The position numbers and the translations under genes were made by a program. The notes under the pieces are model-generated. The model had not been told where the DNA came from and did not search any database. It saw only the letters and a program-made list of their open reading frames with translations. A DNA stretch of 64,000 nt from the NCBI GenBank assembly GCA_016124945.1, contig WGMT01000006.1, forward strand, positions 1 through 64,000, in the 5' to 3' direction. The stretch is from a bacterium (GTDB taxonomy: Bacteria > Chloroflexota > Anaerolineae > Caldilineales > Caldilineaceae). Positions 1-8,638 of the stretch are shown here, in pieces; position 1 is the first letter of the stretch; each line of letters starts with the position of its first letter.

Positions 1-84
1 CCAATCACCAATCACCAATCACCAATCACCAATCACCAATCACCAATCACCAATCACCAATCACCAATCACCAATCACCAATCT
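1..84. repeat. Heptamer tandem array (CCAATCA)
   Basis: Eleven perfect copies of CCAATCA followed by one copy ending in T, cut by the left edge of the window, so the array may be longer. The same heptamer and relatives recur in many gaps between flagellar genes further on. No gene is visible from 1 to 211. Confidence 0.95.
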
Positions 85-211
85 CCCCCTCTCCTCCCCC
101 TTTTGTACGATCCCCTAAGTCGTTGATATGATTAGAACAACGTTTTTGTTGTCCTATCCACTGCCCCATGAAAAATGACCTAAGTGTGTGGTCATTCGTG
201 AGGATGCTGTT

Positions 212-598
212 GTGAATGAAACTTTGATCAGAGTTGGCGCAATCTTGCTCCTTATCTTCGGCGCTGTTTACCCGCTGGCGGCAATGGTGGGCATGGCACT
301 GCGCATGAACAAGCCCGGCCTGCCGCCCTTGGGGCCAACGACGGTGATGGTGCGCCTCATGTTGATCGCCACGGTACCGCTGGCCGGGATTTTGGGTGGT
401 TTTGCCGGTCTAGTGCCTACGGTGTGGGAAAGTTTTGTGTTGCGTGTGTTGATCCTATCTGCTGCGGCGGCTTCGGTGCTTGGGTTTGTTGCGCTGGCAG
501 TGCTCAACAGGTTGGAAAAGACACAGCAGCCGTCAACGACGCTGGAAAGCAAACCCGAAGCGGCAACCGAAACCGAAACGCCGGTAGAACGGCTGTGA
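212..598 (+). CDS. Small integral membrane protein, unknown function
   Basis: About 128 residues from a GTG start preceded by GAGGA seven bases upstream; a GTG at 188 in the same frame is possible but has no ribosome binding site. Three hydrophobic segments are visible (an N-terminal one, one in the middle starting near VMVRLML, one before the tail), then a short charged, Glu/Thr-rich cytoplasmic-looking tail. It lies just upstream of another small membrane protein and reads in the same direction. I do not recognise a family. Confidence 0.6.
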   Translation: MNETLIRVGAILLLIFGAVYPLAAMVGMALRMNKPGLPPLGPTTVMVRLMLIATVPLAGILGGFAGLVPTVWESFVLRVLILSAAAASVLGFVALAVLNRLEKTQQPSTTLESKPEAATETETPVERL

Positions 599-626
599 AG
601 ATTCCCCTTTGATTGGAAAGTGTTTG

Positions 627-1052
627 ATGCAACCCGACACCCACCGCTATCAGGCCCGTCGAATCTACCAAGTGTTCACCTTGCTTGGCGTCCTGGTGAC
701 GTTGCTCTTTGTGTGGACGCTGACACAGCAATTTGACTGGGTTACCTTTGTCTTTCTGACGTTTGCTGCGATTTTTGCCATCATTAACTTGCGCTGGGCG
801 TTAAGCCGTATCGAACTGACGCCGTCTGGGGTGACACTCTACGAACCGTTGATCCAGCCCACCCATGTTGATTTTCGGCGGATGGTAACGGTCAACGAAG
901 CGGGGCGCATGTTTCCCGGCGTGAGCATCGTCTACTATCCTGTGGGGCAAGATGGTTTGCTCGACATGGAAGATCCTCGCTCTCTCTTCTTGCCTGCCCT
1001 GGAAAACCAGGATGAGTTGCTGACTGTTCTGCAACACGAAATCCCCGAGTAA
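627..1052 (+). CDS. Small membrane protein with possible PH-like domain
   Basis: About 141 residues from ATG at 627, preceded by GGAAAG; a TTG at 609 would add six residues. Two adjacent hydrophobic segments near the N terminus (around FTLLGVLVTLLFVW and VFLTFAAIFAII) are followed by a soluble part with alternating beta-like strands (IELTPSGVTLYEP). The arrangement of two membrane helices plus a small beta domain resembles bacterial PH-domain membrane proteins, but this is only a topology argument. It is six bases upstream of the GNAT gene and probably co-transcribed with it. Confidence 0.6.
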   Translation: MQPDTHRYQARRIYQVFTLLGVLVTLLFVWTLTQQFDWVTFVFLTFAAIFAIINLRWALSRIELTPSGVTLYEPLIQPTHVDFRRMVTVNEAGRMFPGVSIVYYPVGQDGLLDMEDPRSLFLPALENQDELLTVLQHEIPE

Positions 1053-1057
1053 ATCCT

Positions 1058-1993
1058 ATGCAACCGGTGACAGTGAATCGCGACTCGCTGTTTGTGCGGC
1101 GTGTTTACGCGTCGGAAAGCGCCCAGCTACTGGCGTTTTTGCGTACCCTTTTACAGAAGGCTCCCTACAGTAGCGATATGGACGATGCCGCGGTCTTGGC
1201 CGAGTGTCTGCAACCGTCTCCGCCTGGGGTGCACCCTGTGCGTTGGCTAAAGCATGATCTTTTGGGCGTCTGGAACGAGGAAAATCTGCTTGGCTTTGCC
1301 GATATAGGCATCGGCTACGATCATACAAATTTTCATTTAGACGGGAGCCGCCCGCTCGGGCTTTTACGTTTTCTGGCGCTGCCTGCCGATTATGTACTGG
1401 CCGGGCGGGTGGCGCGACTGCTGTTGCGGGAACTGGATACTTTCTGGCGTGAAGCGGATGTGGGGCAGGTGCGGGCATTTTCGTTCAGTACAGGCTACCC
1501 GTCTTTTCAATGTGGGGCCGGCATGTTGCCCGCCTCCTGGGAGGAACATATGCAGTTCCTCTCTGAGGCGGGCTACCGCATGGTAGAGCGCTATTACTGT
1601 CTACGCTATCCACTGCAACGCCTTCTGGTGGAGACGTTTCCTCAAGGTACGTACACCTATTGGCCGTCCTATACGGAGGCGGATGGAGGCTTTCAGATTT
1701 TCGACGGTGATGCGCGAGTGGCGGTGGCGCGCATTGTGCGTCGACAAGTGCTGACGCCGGCCGGTGTCAACCCAATTGCTTATTTGAGCGATCTCGAGGT
1801 TGCACCGAAGTGGCGACGGCGTGGTATTGGGCGTTGGTTGGTGCGCCGATTGATCAACGACGCTCACCTGCTTGGCTGTCGTCAGTTGGTTCTCCACGTT
1901 AATCATGATGCCGAAGCGGCGATGGCTCTCTTCTACCAGGCTGGTTTTGAGGAGATCAACTATCGCGGCTATACGCTGGAAAAGCGACTGTGA
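1058..1993 (+). CDS. GNAT family N-acetyltransferase
   Basis: A 311-residue protein whose C-terminal third carries the GNAT acetyl-CoA signature: a beta strand (YLSDLEVAPKW), then RRRGIGRWLVRRL matching the R/Q-x-x-G-x-G/A pyrophosphate-binding loop, then the V-N..A..LY...GF block typical of the family end. The N-terminal half is also GNAT-length, so a two-domain (tandem) GNAT is plausible. The substrate cannot be told. The stop overlaps the start of the next gene by one base (TGATG), so the two are translationally coupled. Confidence 0.8.
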   Translation: MQPVTVNRDSLFVRRVYASESAQLLAFLRTLLQKAPYSSDMDDAAVLAECLQPSPPGVHPVRWLKHDLLGVWNEENLLGFADIGIGYDHTNFHLDGSRPLGLLRFLALPADYVLAGRVARLLLRELDTFWREADVGQVRAFSFSTGYPSFQCGAGMLPASWEEHMQFLSEAGYRMVERYYCLRYPLQRLLVETFPQGTYTYWPSYTEADGGFQIFDGDARVAVARIVRRQVLTPAGVNPIAYLSDLEVAPKWRRRGIGRWLVRRLINDAHLLGCRQLVLHVNHDAEAAMALFYQAGFEEINYRGYTLEKRL

Positions 1994-3141
1994 TGCATGT
2001 CCTCTTTGTTAGTGGCGAATACCCACCGATGACCGGCGGCGTTGGGGCCTACACCGCCGAGTTGGGGAAAGCCTTGCAAGCTTTGGGGATAGAAGTATCA
2101 GTTTTTACCAGCAAAATGGCGGAAGCTGGGGAAAACTCGCCAGTGTATCCCCAGAGTTATCCCCAGGTCTACCGGTGGGGATGGCGCGAAGTGGGGAAAA
2201 TTACTGATGTTGCACGCAAAATTGGCGCGGATTGGTTGCACGTTCAGTATCAAACAGCAGCGTTTCACATGCATCCTGCCATCAATTTTGCACCGATTTT
2301 TTGGACACGTCGGGGCTTGCGTGTGGCGTGGACATACCACGATCTACTGGTCCCCTACCTTTTCCCCAAGGCGGGGGCGTGGCTGCGGCGCTGGGTCACC
2401 GAACGGCCGGCCCACACCGCCGATCTCACCATCGTGACAAATGAGGGAGACTTTCAGCAATTGCGTGGACGTGTCTCCAGCCTGAGGAAAATTCCCATCG
2501 GCAGCAACATTCAAGGACAATTCCTCGATGGCGTAGACAGGCAGAGGCGGCGAATGCAGCGAGGCTACGATGCATCATCGCTGGTAATTGCCTATTTCGG
2601 TTTTCTGAATCGTAGTAAAGGTGGGCTGACCTTGATCGACACGCTGGATTTGCTCGTACGTCAAGGATACAACGCTCATCTGCTCATGATCGGCGAGCGG
2701 GTGGGTGCCAGCGACACAACCAACGACGCTTACCTACGCACTGTGGAAGCGCGTATCAGTCAACTTGGCCTCGGCGAACGTGTCAAGTGGACGGGGCATC
2801 AGCCTGACAGCGAGGTGAGTGCTGATCTCAATGCCGCCGATGTGCTGCTCATGCCCTACACCGACGGCGTCAGCTTGCGCCGGGGAACGCTAATGGCCGG
2901 CCTTGCCAATGGCTGCGCCATTGTCACCACGATGCCGCAGTCTCCCCTTACCGAATTGGTAGACGGGCGCGATTTGTTGCTTGTACCGCCTGAGGATCCG
3001 TCTTCTGCGGCGGCGGCTGTGGCAAGAATCGTAACCGAAGACGGGTTGGCGCTGTTGTTGCGTGCCAATGCGCGCCAAGCTGCACAGCAGTTTTCCTGGC
3101 AGGTGATTGCCCAGGAACATTATGATCTGTATGCACAGTGA
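1993..3141 (+). CDS. GT4 family glycosyltransferase
   Basis: About 382 residues, ATG at 1993 overlapping the upstream stop. The N terminus MHVLFVSGEYPPMTGGVGAY is the classic GT-B/GT4 start with the Gly-rich donor-side loop. A second Rossmann domain begins near ASSLVIAYFGFLNRSKG, and the C-terminal nucleotide-sugar region contains ADVLLMPYTDGVSLRRGTL followed by a short Gly-Cys-Ala-Ile-Val-Thr-Thr strand, as in family 4 enzymes. It probably transfers a sugar to a lipid or surface glycan at the inner face of the membrane. The next genes are GT-C-like membrane proteins, so a surface-glycan role is plausible. Confidence 0.85.
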   Translation: MHVLFVSGEYPPMTGGVGAYTAELGKALQALGIEVSVFTSKMAEAGENSPVYPQSYPQVYRWGWREVGKITDVARKIGADWLHVQYQTAAFHMHPAINFAPIFWTRRGLRVAWTYHDLLVPYLFPKAGAWLRRWVTERPAHTADLTIVTNEGDFQQLRGRVSSLRKIPIGSNIQGQFLDGVDRQRRRMQRGYDASSLVIAYFGFLNRSKGGLTLIDTLDLLVRQGYNAHLLMIGERVGASDTTNDAYLRTVEARISQLGLGERVKWTGHQPDSEVSADLNAADVLLMPYTDGVSLRRGTLMAGLANGCAIVTTMPQSPLTELVDGRDLLLVPPEDPSSAAAAVARIVTEDGLALLLRANARQAAQQFSWQVIAQEHYDLYAQ

Positions 3142-3152
3142 AGCTTGTCGAC

Positions 3153-3232
3153 TTGAACGCTCTACCGATTGAACGCTCTACCGATTGAACGCTCTACCGA
3201 TTGAACGCTCTACCGATTGAACGCTCTACCGA
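3153..3232. repeat. Five perfect 16-bp tandem repeats
   Basis: Five uninterrupted identical copies of TTGAACGCTCTACCGA between the GT4 gene and the GT-C-like gene. No ribosome binding site or hairpin is apparent inside it. The unit length differs from the 7-bp arrays elsewhere in the window. Confidence 0.95.
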
Positions 3233-3274
3233 ACTTTTGCCAACTTTCCCTACCGTCGTAGATAATCGCACCTT

Positions 3275-5338
3275 ATGATCACTCGTCTTTTCTCACCACT
3301 GCCTGGCGCGGCCTTCTTCCGTTCCGCCTCTTTTGTTCGTGTTGCGTTGCTGCTCCTCATTCTTCTCAGTTTTGCAAGAGTCGTTTGGCGGCTGAATGCC
3401 AATAATTTATGGTGGGATGAAAGCCTGAGCCTCCAGCGTGCTGAGTCTGATTGGTGGACATTGTTGCGCGGCAAGATTGTAATGTTTGATGGTCTTGAAA
3501 GCGTGGCAAGTATTGATCAACATCCTTTTGGTTTTTTTGTTTTACTTGGTATACTTGTTCGTTTCATTGGGGAAGATGAGTTTGTCTTGCGTTTTCCGGC
3601 TGTGATGGGCACTGTTTTACTCGTACCCGTTATCTGGGCAATGGCCCGCTATGGCGCGCGGTGCTCGATCTTGCCGCCTGCTACACCGCTGATTGTGGCG
3701 ACTCTGGCAGCATTTAGTCCATTCTTCCTCTACTATGGTCAAGAGGCAAGAATGTACACTTTGTTGCCTCTTCTGTCGATATTGCCTCTTTATCTACTTT
3801 TACGCTGGTTCAATACAGAGCCAGGTGCAGTCCGTCGGCGTTTGCTGATTGGTTATGGGGGCACTACGGTTTTTTTCCTGGTGACCCACTATTTTGCTGT
3901 CCTTGTGTTGCCTATCCACGCGCTATTGTTTCTACAATTCTTGTATAAACGGAGCCGACGTCTTGCATGGGGAATCGCTGCCGGTCTACTTGGCCTATGT
4001 CTCTTGATCGGTCTAACGGCGTCTTGGCTTATTTTGAGACAGCCCCTCAGTGGTAGAAATTTTAATCCGATTTCATTGCAGATATTGGTGCCGGATTTGT
4101 TAAACGCATTCAGCCTGGGGTTGAGTGTAAATATCGAGCAGGTTTGGTGGCTTAATGTTATCTTTGCTTTAACCGCATTTGTGGGTGCGGTATGGACGGT
4201 CGGCCGTTGGTCTAGACTAAAAGTTGGTGGATGGATCTGGCTGTTTGGGCTACTTGTTCCTGTACTGCTCTTGCTGATAATCAACTTGTTTCAGCCGGCG
4301 TACATGAACGCACGGCATTTGGCTATTATTAGTGGCTTTTATCTGCTTTTGTTGGCAGCAGGCATTGCCTTGGTGTGGCAGTGGCTTCGTTTCGTTGGTG
4401 TTGGTTTGATGGTTTTGTTCCTTAGCGGAATGGTCTACAGCAGTTTTAACTATTATACGATGCCGATCTATGGCAAAGACGACTTCGCTTCTCTTGGCGT
4501 GTATTTGCAGCGTGAATTGTCGCCTGGCGATCTTGTTTTGTTGAGTCCGCCTGAAATGTTGCGTCTTTATCGCTATTACCTGCCTGTCGATCGAATCGAA
4601 GAAGCTCGTCAACAGGGTATACAGATTGATTGGCATGGGGTTCCTACGCTCAATATTCTAGATACGCCGGAACGGATGTCTGCTCTAATACCGGGATATC
4701 GCCGAGTTTGGGTTGTTTCGTCTGGTATGGTTCCATTTGTTGATCCGCTGCGTACGGTGCGCTCATGGATGGATACAAACGCGTTTCAGATCCGCGACGT
4801 GAATTTCTTCAGTTCCCAATCTTTCTTAGAACTCGATCTCTATCTACCTGCTTTCCCCGAAGTGCCTGCACTGCCGCCGGATGTGACACCGGTCAATGCC
4901 AGTTTCGATCACAAGATCAATCTAGTCGGCTACCATGTGGCGCAACCACTGACCCCAAATTCGGTGATTCCGGTAACCCTGTATTGGCAAGCAATGCGAC
5001 CGCTGGATGCTCAGTACAAGTACTTGCTTTACCTGGAGATGACCGGTGCAGATCGGCAAACAACGCGGCTGCCCGTGACGGAACGTGAACCCTACGACGG
5101 CTTTTCACCTACGGCTCAGTGGTTGCCTGATCAACTGCGAGTGGAGTACAGCGATGTTCTGCTTCCGCCGCACATCTATGAAACGGTCGCGGACGGAACG
5201 TTGCGGCTGGTGTTACAGATTTACGATGCGGCTACACTCGACACGCTGCCGATTCTTAGTACCACCCACGGTGAAATCGCTGCAGAGGGGCACCGGTTGC
5301 TTTTCGATTTCCCTGTTCCGCCCCCTAATTTGCCGTGA
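3275..5338 (+). CDS. Multi-membrane GT-C-like glycosyltransferase
   Basis: A 687-residue protein with an N-terminal membrane anchor, then NNLWWDESLS, the acidic motif in the first periplasmic loop that marks GT-C enzymes of the PMT/ArnT type. About ten further hydrophobic segments follow to around residue 400, with YYGQEARMY (a second typical motif of this group) near residue 155. The last third is soluble and beta-rich, with an NxVxxVGY..A.PLxPxxVIPVTLYWQA pattern shared with the next gene. It probably moves a sugar from a polyprenyl phosphate to an extracytoplasmic acceptor. The stop overlaps the GTG of the next gene. Confidence 0.75.
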   Translation: MITRLFSPLPGAAFFRSASFVRVALLLLILLSFARVVWRLNANNLWWDESLSLQRAESDWWTLLRGKIVMFDGLESVASIDQHPFGFFVLLGILVRFIGEDEFVLRFPAVMGTVLLVPVIWAMARYGARCSILPPATPLIVATLAAFSPFFLYYGQEARMYTLLPLLSILPLYLLLRWFNTEPGAVRRRLLIGYGGTTVFFLVTHYFAVLVLPIHALLFLQFLYKRSRRLAWGIAAGLLGLCLLIGLTASWLILRQPLSGRNFNPISLQILVPDLLNAFSLGLSVNIEQVWWLNVIFALTAFVGAVWTVGRWSRLKVGGWIWLFGLLVPVLLLLIINLFQPAYMNARHLAIISGFYLLLLAAGIALVWQWLRFVGVGLMVLFLSGMVYSSFNYYTMPIYGKDDFASLGVYLQRELSPGDLVLLSPPEMLRLYRYYLPVDRIEEARQQGIQIDWHGVPTLNILDTPERMSALIPGYRRVWVVSSGMVPFVDPLRTVRSWMDTNAFQIRDVNFFSSQSFLELDLYLPAFPEVPALPPDVTPVNASFDHKINLVGYHVAQPLTPNSVIPVTLYWQAMRPLDAQYKYLLYLEMTGADRQTTRLPVTEREPYDGFSPTAQWLPDQLRVEYSDVLLPPHIYETVADGTLRLVLQIYDAATLDTLPILSTTHGEIAAEGHRLLFDFPVPPPNLP

Positions 5339-7743
5339 GAATCAACCGCGCCGATAATGTGCGCATACCGTGCCTACTCTCTTTTTGGATTGGGTCCATG
5401 CGCATTCCATTTTCCGGCAGAGCGGATTCATCGCTGTTTACTACATTTGAAAGCCGTTGGTGGCCATCAACATGGGCCGAAAGAATTGCGGTTGTCCTGA
5501 TTATAGGGGTCTTTGCTGCTTTGGGGTTTGCCTACAGTGTGCAGGTACCGCCTTTTGAAACCCCTGACGAAGTACATCATTACGCCTTTGCCCGGCATCT
5601 TGCCCAAGGGAATTCCCTGCCGGTGCAGACAGTAGAGAATCACGGGCGCTGGGAACATGAAGGAACACAGGCGCCGCTTTACTACCTCATCTTGGGGCGC
5701 CTTATCGCCGGTATCGACCAAAGTGACTTTGAATTGGTTGATCAGGTGAACCCCTATGCCAATCTGGGCAACCCACTTTTCCCCGGCAACAAAAACTACA
5801 TGCTGTACAGCGCTGTGGCATACCCACTTAGCGGCACTGTGCTGGCGGTCTCCATTGGCCGCTGGCTTTCGCTGCTTATGGGAATTGGCACTCTGTTGTT
5901 TTGCTATGGAATTGCACGCTTTGCCTTCCCAGGGTCAACCGGTGCGGCCCTTGCGGCGCTCTTGACCGTTGCAGCCATTCCACAATTTCAGTTCATAAGC
6001 GCTACGGTCTCTAACGACAATGCGGTGATCCTGTTTGGCTCGGCGGTGCTTTTCTGGCTGGCGCGTCTGCTCTCGCTGCCGTCAGAACGTCCGATCCTTT
6101 GGTATGAATGGGGTGTGCTAGGCGTGTTGCTGGGTGCGGCTGCCCTGAGCAAATTGCAGGGTCTGGGGTTGCTGGGGCTGGCTGCGATGACGATTCTATG
6201 GCTTGCCTGGTTACGCCGAGATTTCAGACTGTTGCTGCGCGCCTTTTTACCGGTTGCACTCCCTGTTTTGCTGATTGCCGGGTGGTGGTACTGGCGTAAT
6301 TTCACGCTGTACGGTGACTGGCTGGGTGTCGATCAGCTACTGAGCATCAACGGTATGCGTTCTGATCCACATACACTCGCTCAATTCTGGGGTGAACTGC
6401 GTGGTGTTCGCTACTCTTTCTGGGGCTTGTTCGGCTGGTTTAGTATCTTGATGCCGCTGTTTATCTACCGAGTGCTTGATGTGATCTCACTGATCGCTGT
6501 TGCCGGTGTCGCGGTGACTCAATACTCGTTGTGGCGGCGCGAAGACAGCTTCCCCAAGCAACAAACGGCGCGACGTGTCCACTTGCTGGTGTTGGTGTGG
6601 TTCGCTATGCTTGTAGCCCTGCTCCTCTATTGGCTTAGTTTCGCTACGAGTGGACAAGGACGCCTCCTCTTCCCGGCACTGGGCGCCGTGGGCGTCTGCC
6701 TGGTGATGGGCATCGACGTCTGGGTAAGGCGTTTTGCATGGCAATTGCGCTACGCCCTCGTGTTGTCGGTACCTGGGGGGCTGCTGATTGCTTCGCTCTA
6801 TGCCCTTGTTGTACTTTTGCCCAGGAGCTATCAGGTATTGCCGGCGGTGGCAACACCCCCCATCAGCGCAGAAAGTCGGCAGGTTGTCTTTGGTGAGCAG
6901 ATTGAACTGATGGCTGTGGATGTACCTCAGGGGCGCTTTGTAACCGGCGATGTCATTGAGGTGACGCTCTACTGGCGAACTCAGAGCCCTATCGCACAAG
7001 ACTACCCACTGTTTGTGCAACTCCTGTCGCCGGATCAGCAGGTGCTGGGCAATATTACCAGCCACCCCGGCTGGGGACGCCTCCCTACCACACTTTGGGA
7101 AGTGGACAAGGTTTATGTGGATCAGTACCGCCTGCCTGTGGACGGGATAATTGACGCGCAATCACCTGTGGCCGCAACGGTTGCTGTCGGCTTCTTCGAT
7201 GCGCGCACACAGGAACGGTTGCCCGTCCGTACCGCCGACGGCGAGGACGCAAAGTACGGCGTGGTTGCAACCCTCGATCTACTCCCCTACGCGATGTTGT
7301 CTACTTCTGCGCCTGACTTACTGCCGGCGGACGCGCAGTTTGGTGATCAAATACGCTTGAGTGGCTACCAATTCCCCGTGCAAATGGATACTGCTGCATC
7401 TGCCGGCAAAGCAGATGTAACCGTCTTGCTCGCCTGGGATGTGGTGACCGCACCCAACAACGACTATACCGCCTTTGTGCACCTGACGGACAGCAACGGT
7501 GTACAAGTTGCCGGTCATGACCAACCCCCCGCCCAAGGACGGTTTCCCACCAGCCGCTGGCAGCCGGGGGATCGCATCCTCAGCCGATTCCCCATTTCTC
7601 TTGACGGCGTCGCCCCTGGCGTATACGAAGTATGGATCGGCCTCTACGCAGATCAGGCGGGGGCAATCCGCTTACCGGTCAATTCCTCTGCTCTACAGAT
7701 CCGTGATCAACGTCTCCTATTGGGTACCCTCACAATTCGTTAG
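5335..7743 (+). CDS. Multi-membrane GT-C-like protein with C-terminal beta domains
   Basis: Up to 802 residues. The GTG at 5335 overlaps the previous stop by four bases (GTGA), suggesting coupling; ATG at 5398 is an alternative start 21 codons in. The first extracellular loop carries PPFETPDEVHHYAFARHL, the acidic PDE..H signature of GT-C-like/DUF2142-like membrane proteins, followed by about ten membrane segments. Two tandem beta-sandwich-like segments follow (IEVTLYWRT near 540, VTVLLAWDV near 700), similar to the tail of the preceding gene. It is likely a paralogous sugar transferase; the acceptor is unknown. Confidence 0.7.
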   Translation: MRINRADNVRIPCLLSFWIGSMRIPFSGRADSSLFTTFESRWWPSTWAERIAVVLIIGVFAALGFAYSVQVPPFETPDEVHHYAFARHLAQGNSLPVQTVENHGRWEHEGTQAPLYYLILGRLIAGIDQSDFELVDQVNPYANLGNPLFPGNKNYMLYSAVAYPLSGTVLAVSIGRWLSLLMGIGTLLFCYGIARFAFPGSTGAALAALLTVAAIPQFQFISATVSNDNAVILFGSAVLFWLARLLSLPSERPILWYEWGVLGVLLGAAALSKLQGLGLLGLAAMTILWLAWLRRDFRLLLRAFLPVALPVLLIAGWWYWRNFTLYGDWLGVDQLLSINGMRSDPHTLAQFWGELRGVRYSFWGLFGWFSILMPLFIYRVLDVISLIAVAGVAVTQYSLWRREDSFPKQQTARRVHLLVLVWFAMLVALLLYWLSFATSGQGRLLFPALGAVGVCLVMGIDVWVRRFAWQLRYALVLSVPGGLLIASLYALVVLLPRSYQVLPAVATPPISAESRQVVFGEQIELMAVDVPQGRFVTGDVIEVTLYWRTQSPIAQDYPLFVQLLSPDQQVLGNITSHPGWGRLPTTLWEVDKVYVDQYRLPVDGIIDAQSPVAATVAVGFFDARTQERLPVRTADGEDAKYGVVATLDLLPYAMLSTSAPDLLPADAQFGDQIRLSGYQFPVQMDTAASAGKADVTVLLAWDVVTAPNNDYTAFVHLTDSNGVQVAGHDQPPAQGRFPTSRWQPGDRILSRFPISLDGVAPGVYEVWIGLYADQAGAIRLPVNSSALQIRDQRLLLGTLTIR

Positions 7744-8027
7744 CCCGAATTTCCCCTTCCTTTCTAAGTGAATGTAAGGCATTCTCGCGTTCTGAAATGT
7801 TTTTTGTACGCGTATGCGCCAAATATCCCATAATTTTGATCTCCAAATCTGCCGAAAATGTAATAGCAGTAATCCGTCAGTCATTGCCGCTTCATCCAGA
7901 ATCGGCACGGTGTGCACGAAATGTGTGTGTCCAGCCCCTGTACACCGAGATGAGATCGACCAATGCAGATTTGAAACTGTCAATTTTATTTTCGCGTGTA
8001 TGCCCGTGGATGGAAAGGAATACGAAT

Positions 8028-8561
8028 ATGAGTGCTGCACCAGCAATTCGCGAACCACGTACCAAAGCGTATGGCACAAGCCCGCAAAAGACTACAATCC
8101 TAGCGGATGAGGAACATCTTGTGATCTTTACGCTCGGGAGTGAAAACTACGGCGTAGACATCAGCGAGGTTTGGGAAATCAACACCATGTTGGATATCAC
8201 CCGTATTCCGCAGTCGCCCGACTTCATCGAGGGGGTGATCAACCTGCGCGGGCAAATCGTCCCGGTGATGGATTTGCGCAAGCGCCTTGGCCTTGCCGCC
8301 AAATCCTATGATCGTGATACCCGCATTATGGTCATTCAAACCCTGGGCAACCGCCTAGGCCTCATCGTAGACAGTGTACGCGAAGTGGTCAAAGTCTCAC
8401 AAGACGTGATTGAGCCACCGTCTCAATTGACCACGCTAATCGAAGATAACTACCTGCGCGGCATTGCCAAGCTTGAGAGCTACCTGATCATTCTCCTTGA
8501 TGTGCATCGGCTGTTGAATGAAAATGAACAGCAAGAGATCGAAGAGATCCAGGGCGACTGA
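8028..8561 (+). CDS. cheW: Chemotaxis coupling protein CheW
   Basis: About 177 residues from ATG 8028, chosen because GGAAAGGA lies just upstream and the CheW fold starts soon after; the frame stays open back to 7797, but that part is not CheW-like. The core shows the family pattern: HLVIFTLGSENYGVDISEVWEI, then IPQSPDFIEGVINLRGQIVPVMDL (the hallmark NLRG...PV.DLR segment), and GLIVDSVREVVKV. It bridges receptors and CheA at the membrane. It is the first gene of the chemotaxis run, and the roughly 280-base gap upstream is the likely place for its promoter, though I see no clear -35/-10 pair. Confidence 0.95.
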   Translation: MSAAPAIREPRTKAYGTSPQKTTILADEEHLVIFTLGSENYGVDISEVWEINTMLDITRIPQSPDFIEGVINLRGQIVPVMDLRKRLGLAAKSYDRDTRIMVIQTLGNRLGLIVDSVREVVKVSQDVIEPPSQLTTLIEDNYLRGIAKLESYLIILLDVHRLLNENEQQEIEEIQGD

Positions 8562-8638
8562 GCCTATAGTCGGTGGATTCCTTTCGATGTGCCTAACGTT
8601 TGGTAGTCAAACCAATATTTCATGGATAGAGGTGTGCC

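Noticed and set aside
1-84. CRISPR array suggested by regular repeats at the left edge and elsewhere
   Set aside because: The units are 7 bases long with no spacers and no cas genes are nearby.
7797-8027. An N-terminal extension of CheW
   Set aside because: The frame is open but the translated part is not CheW-like, and a good ribosome site precedes ATG 8028.
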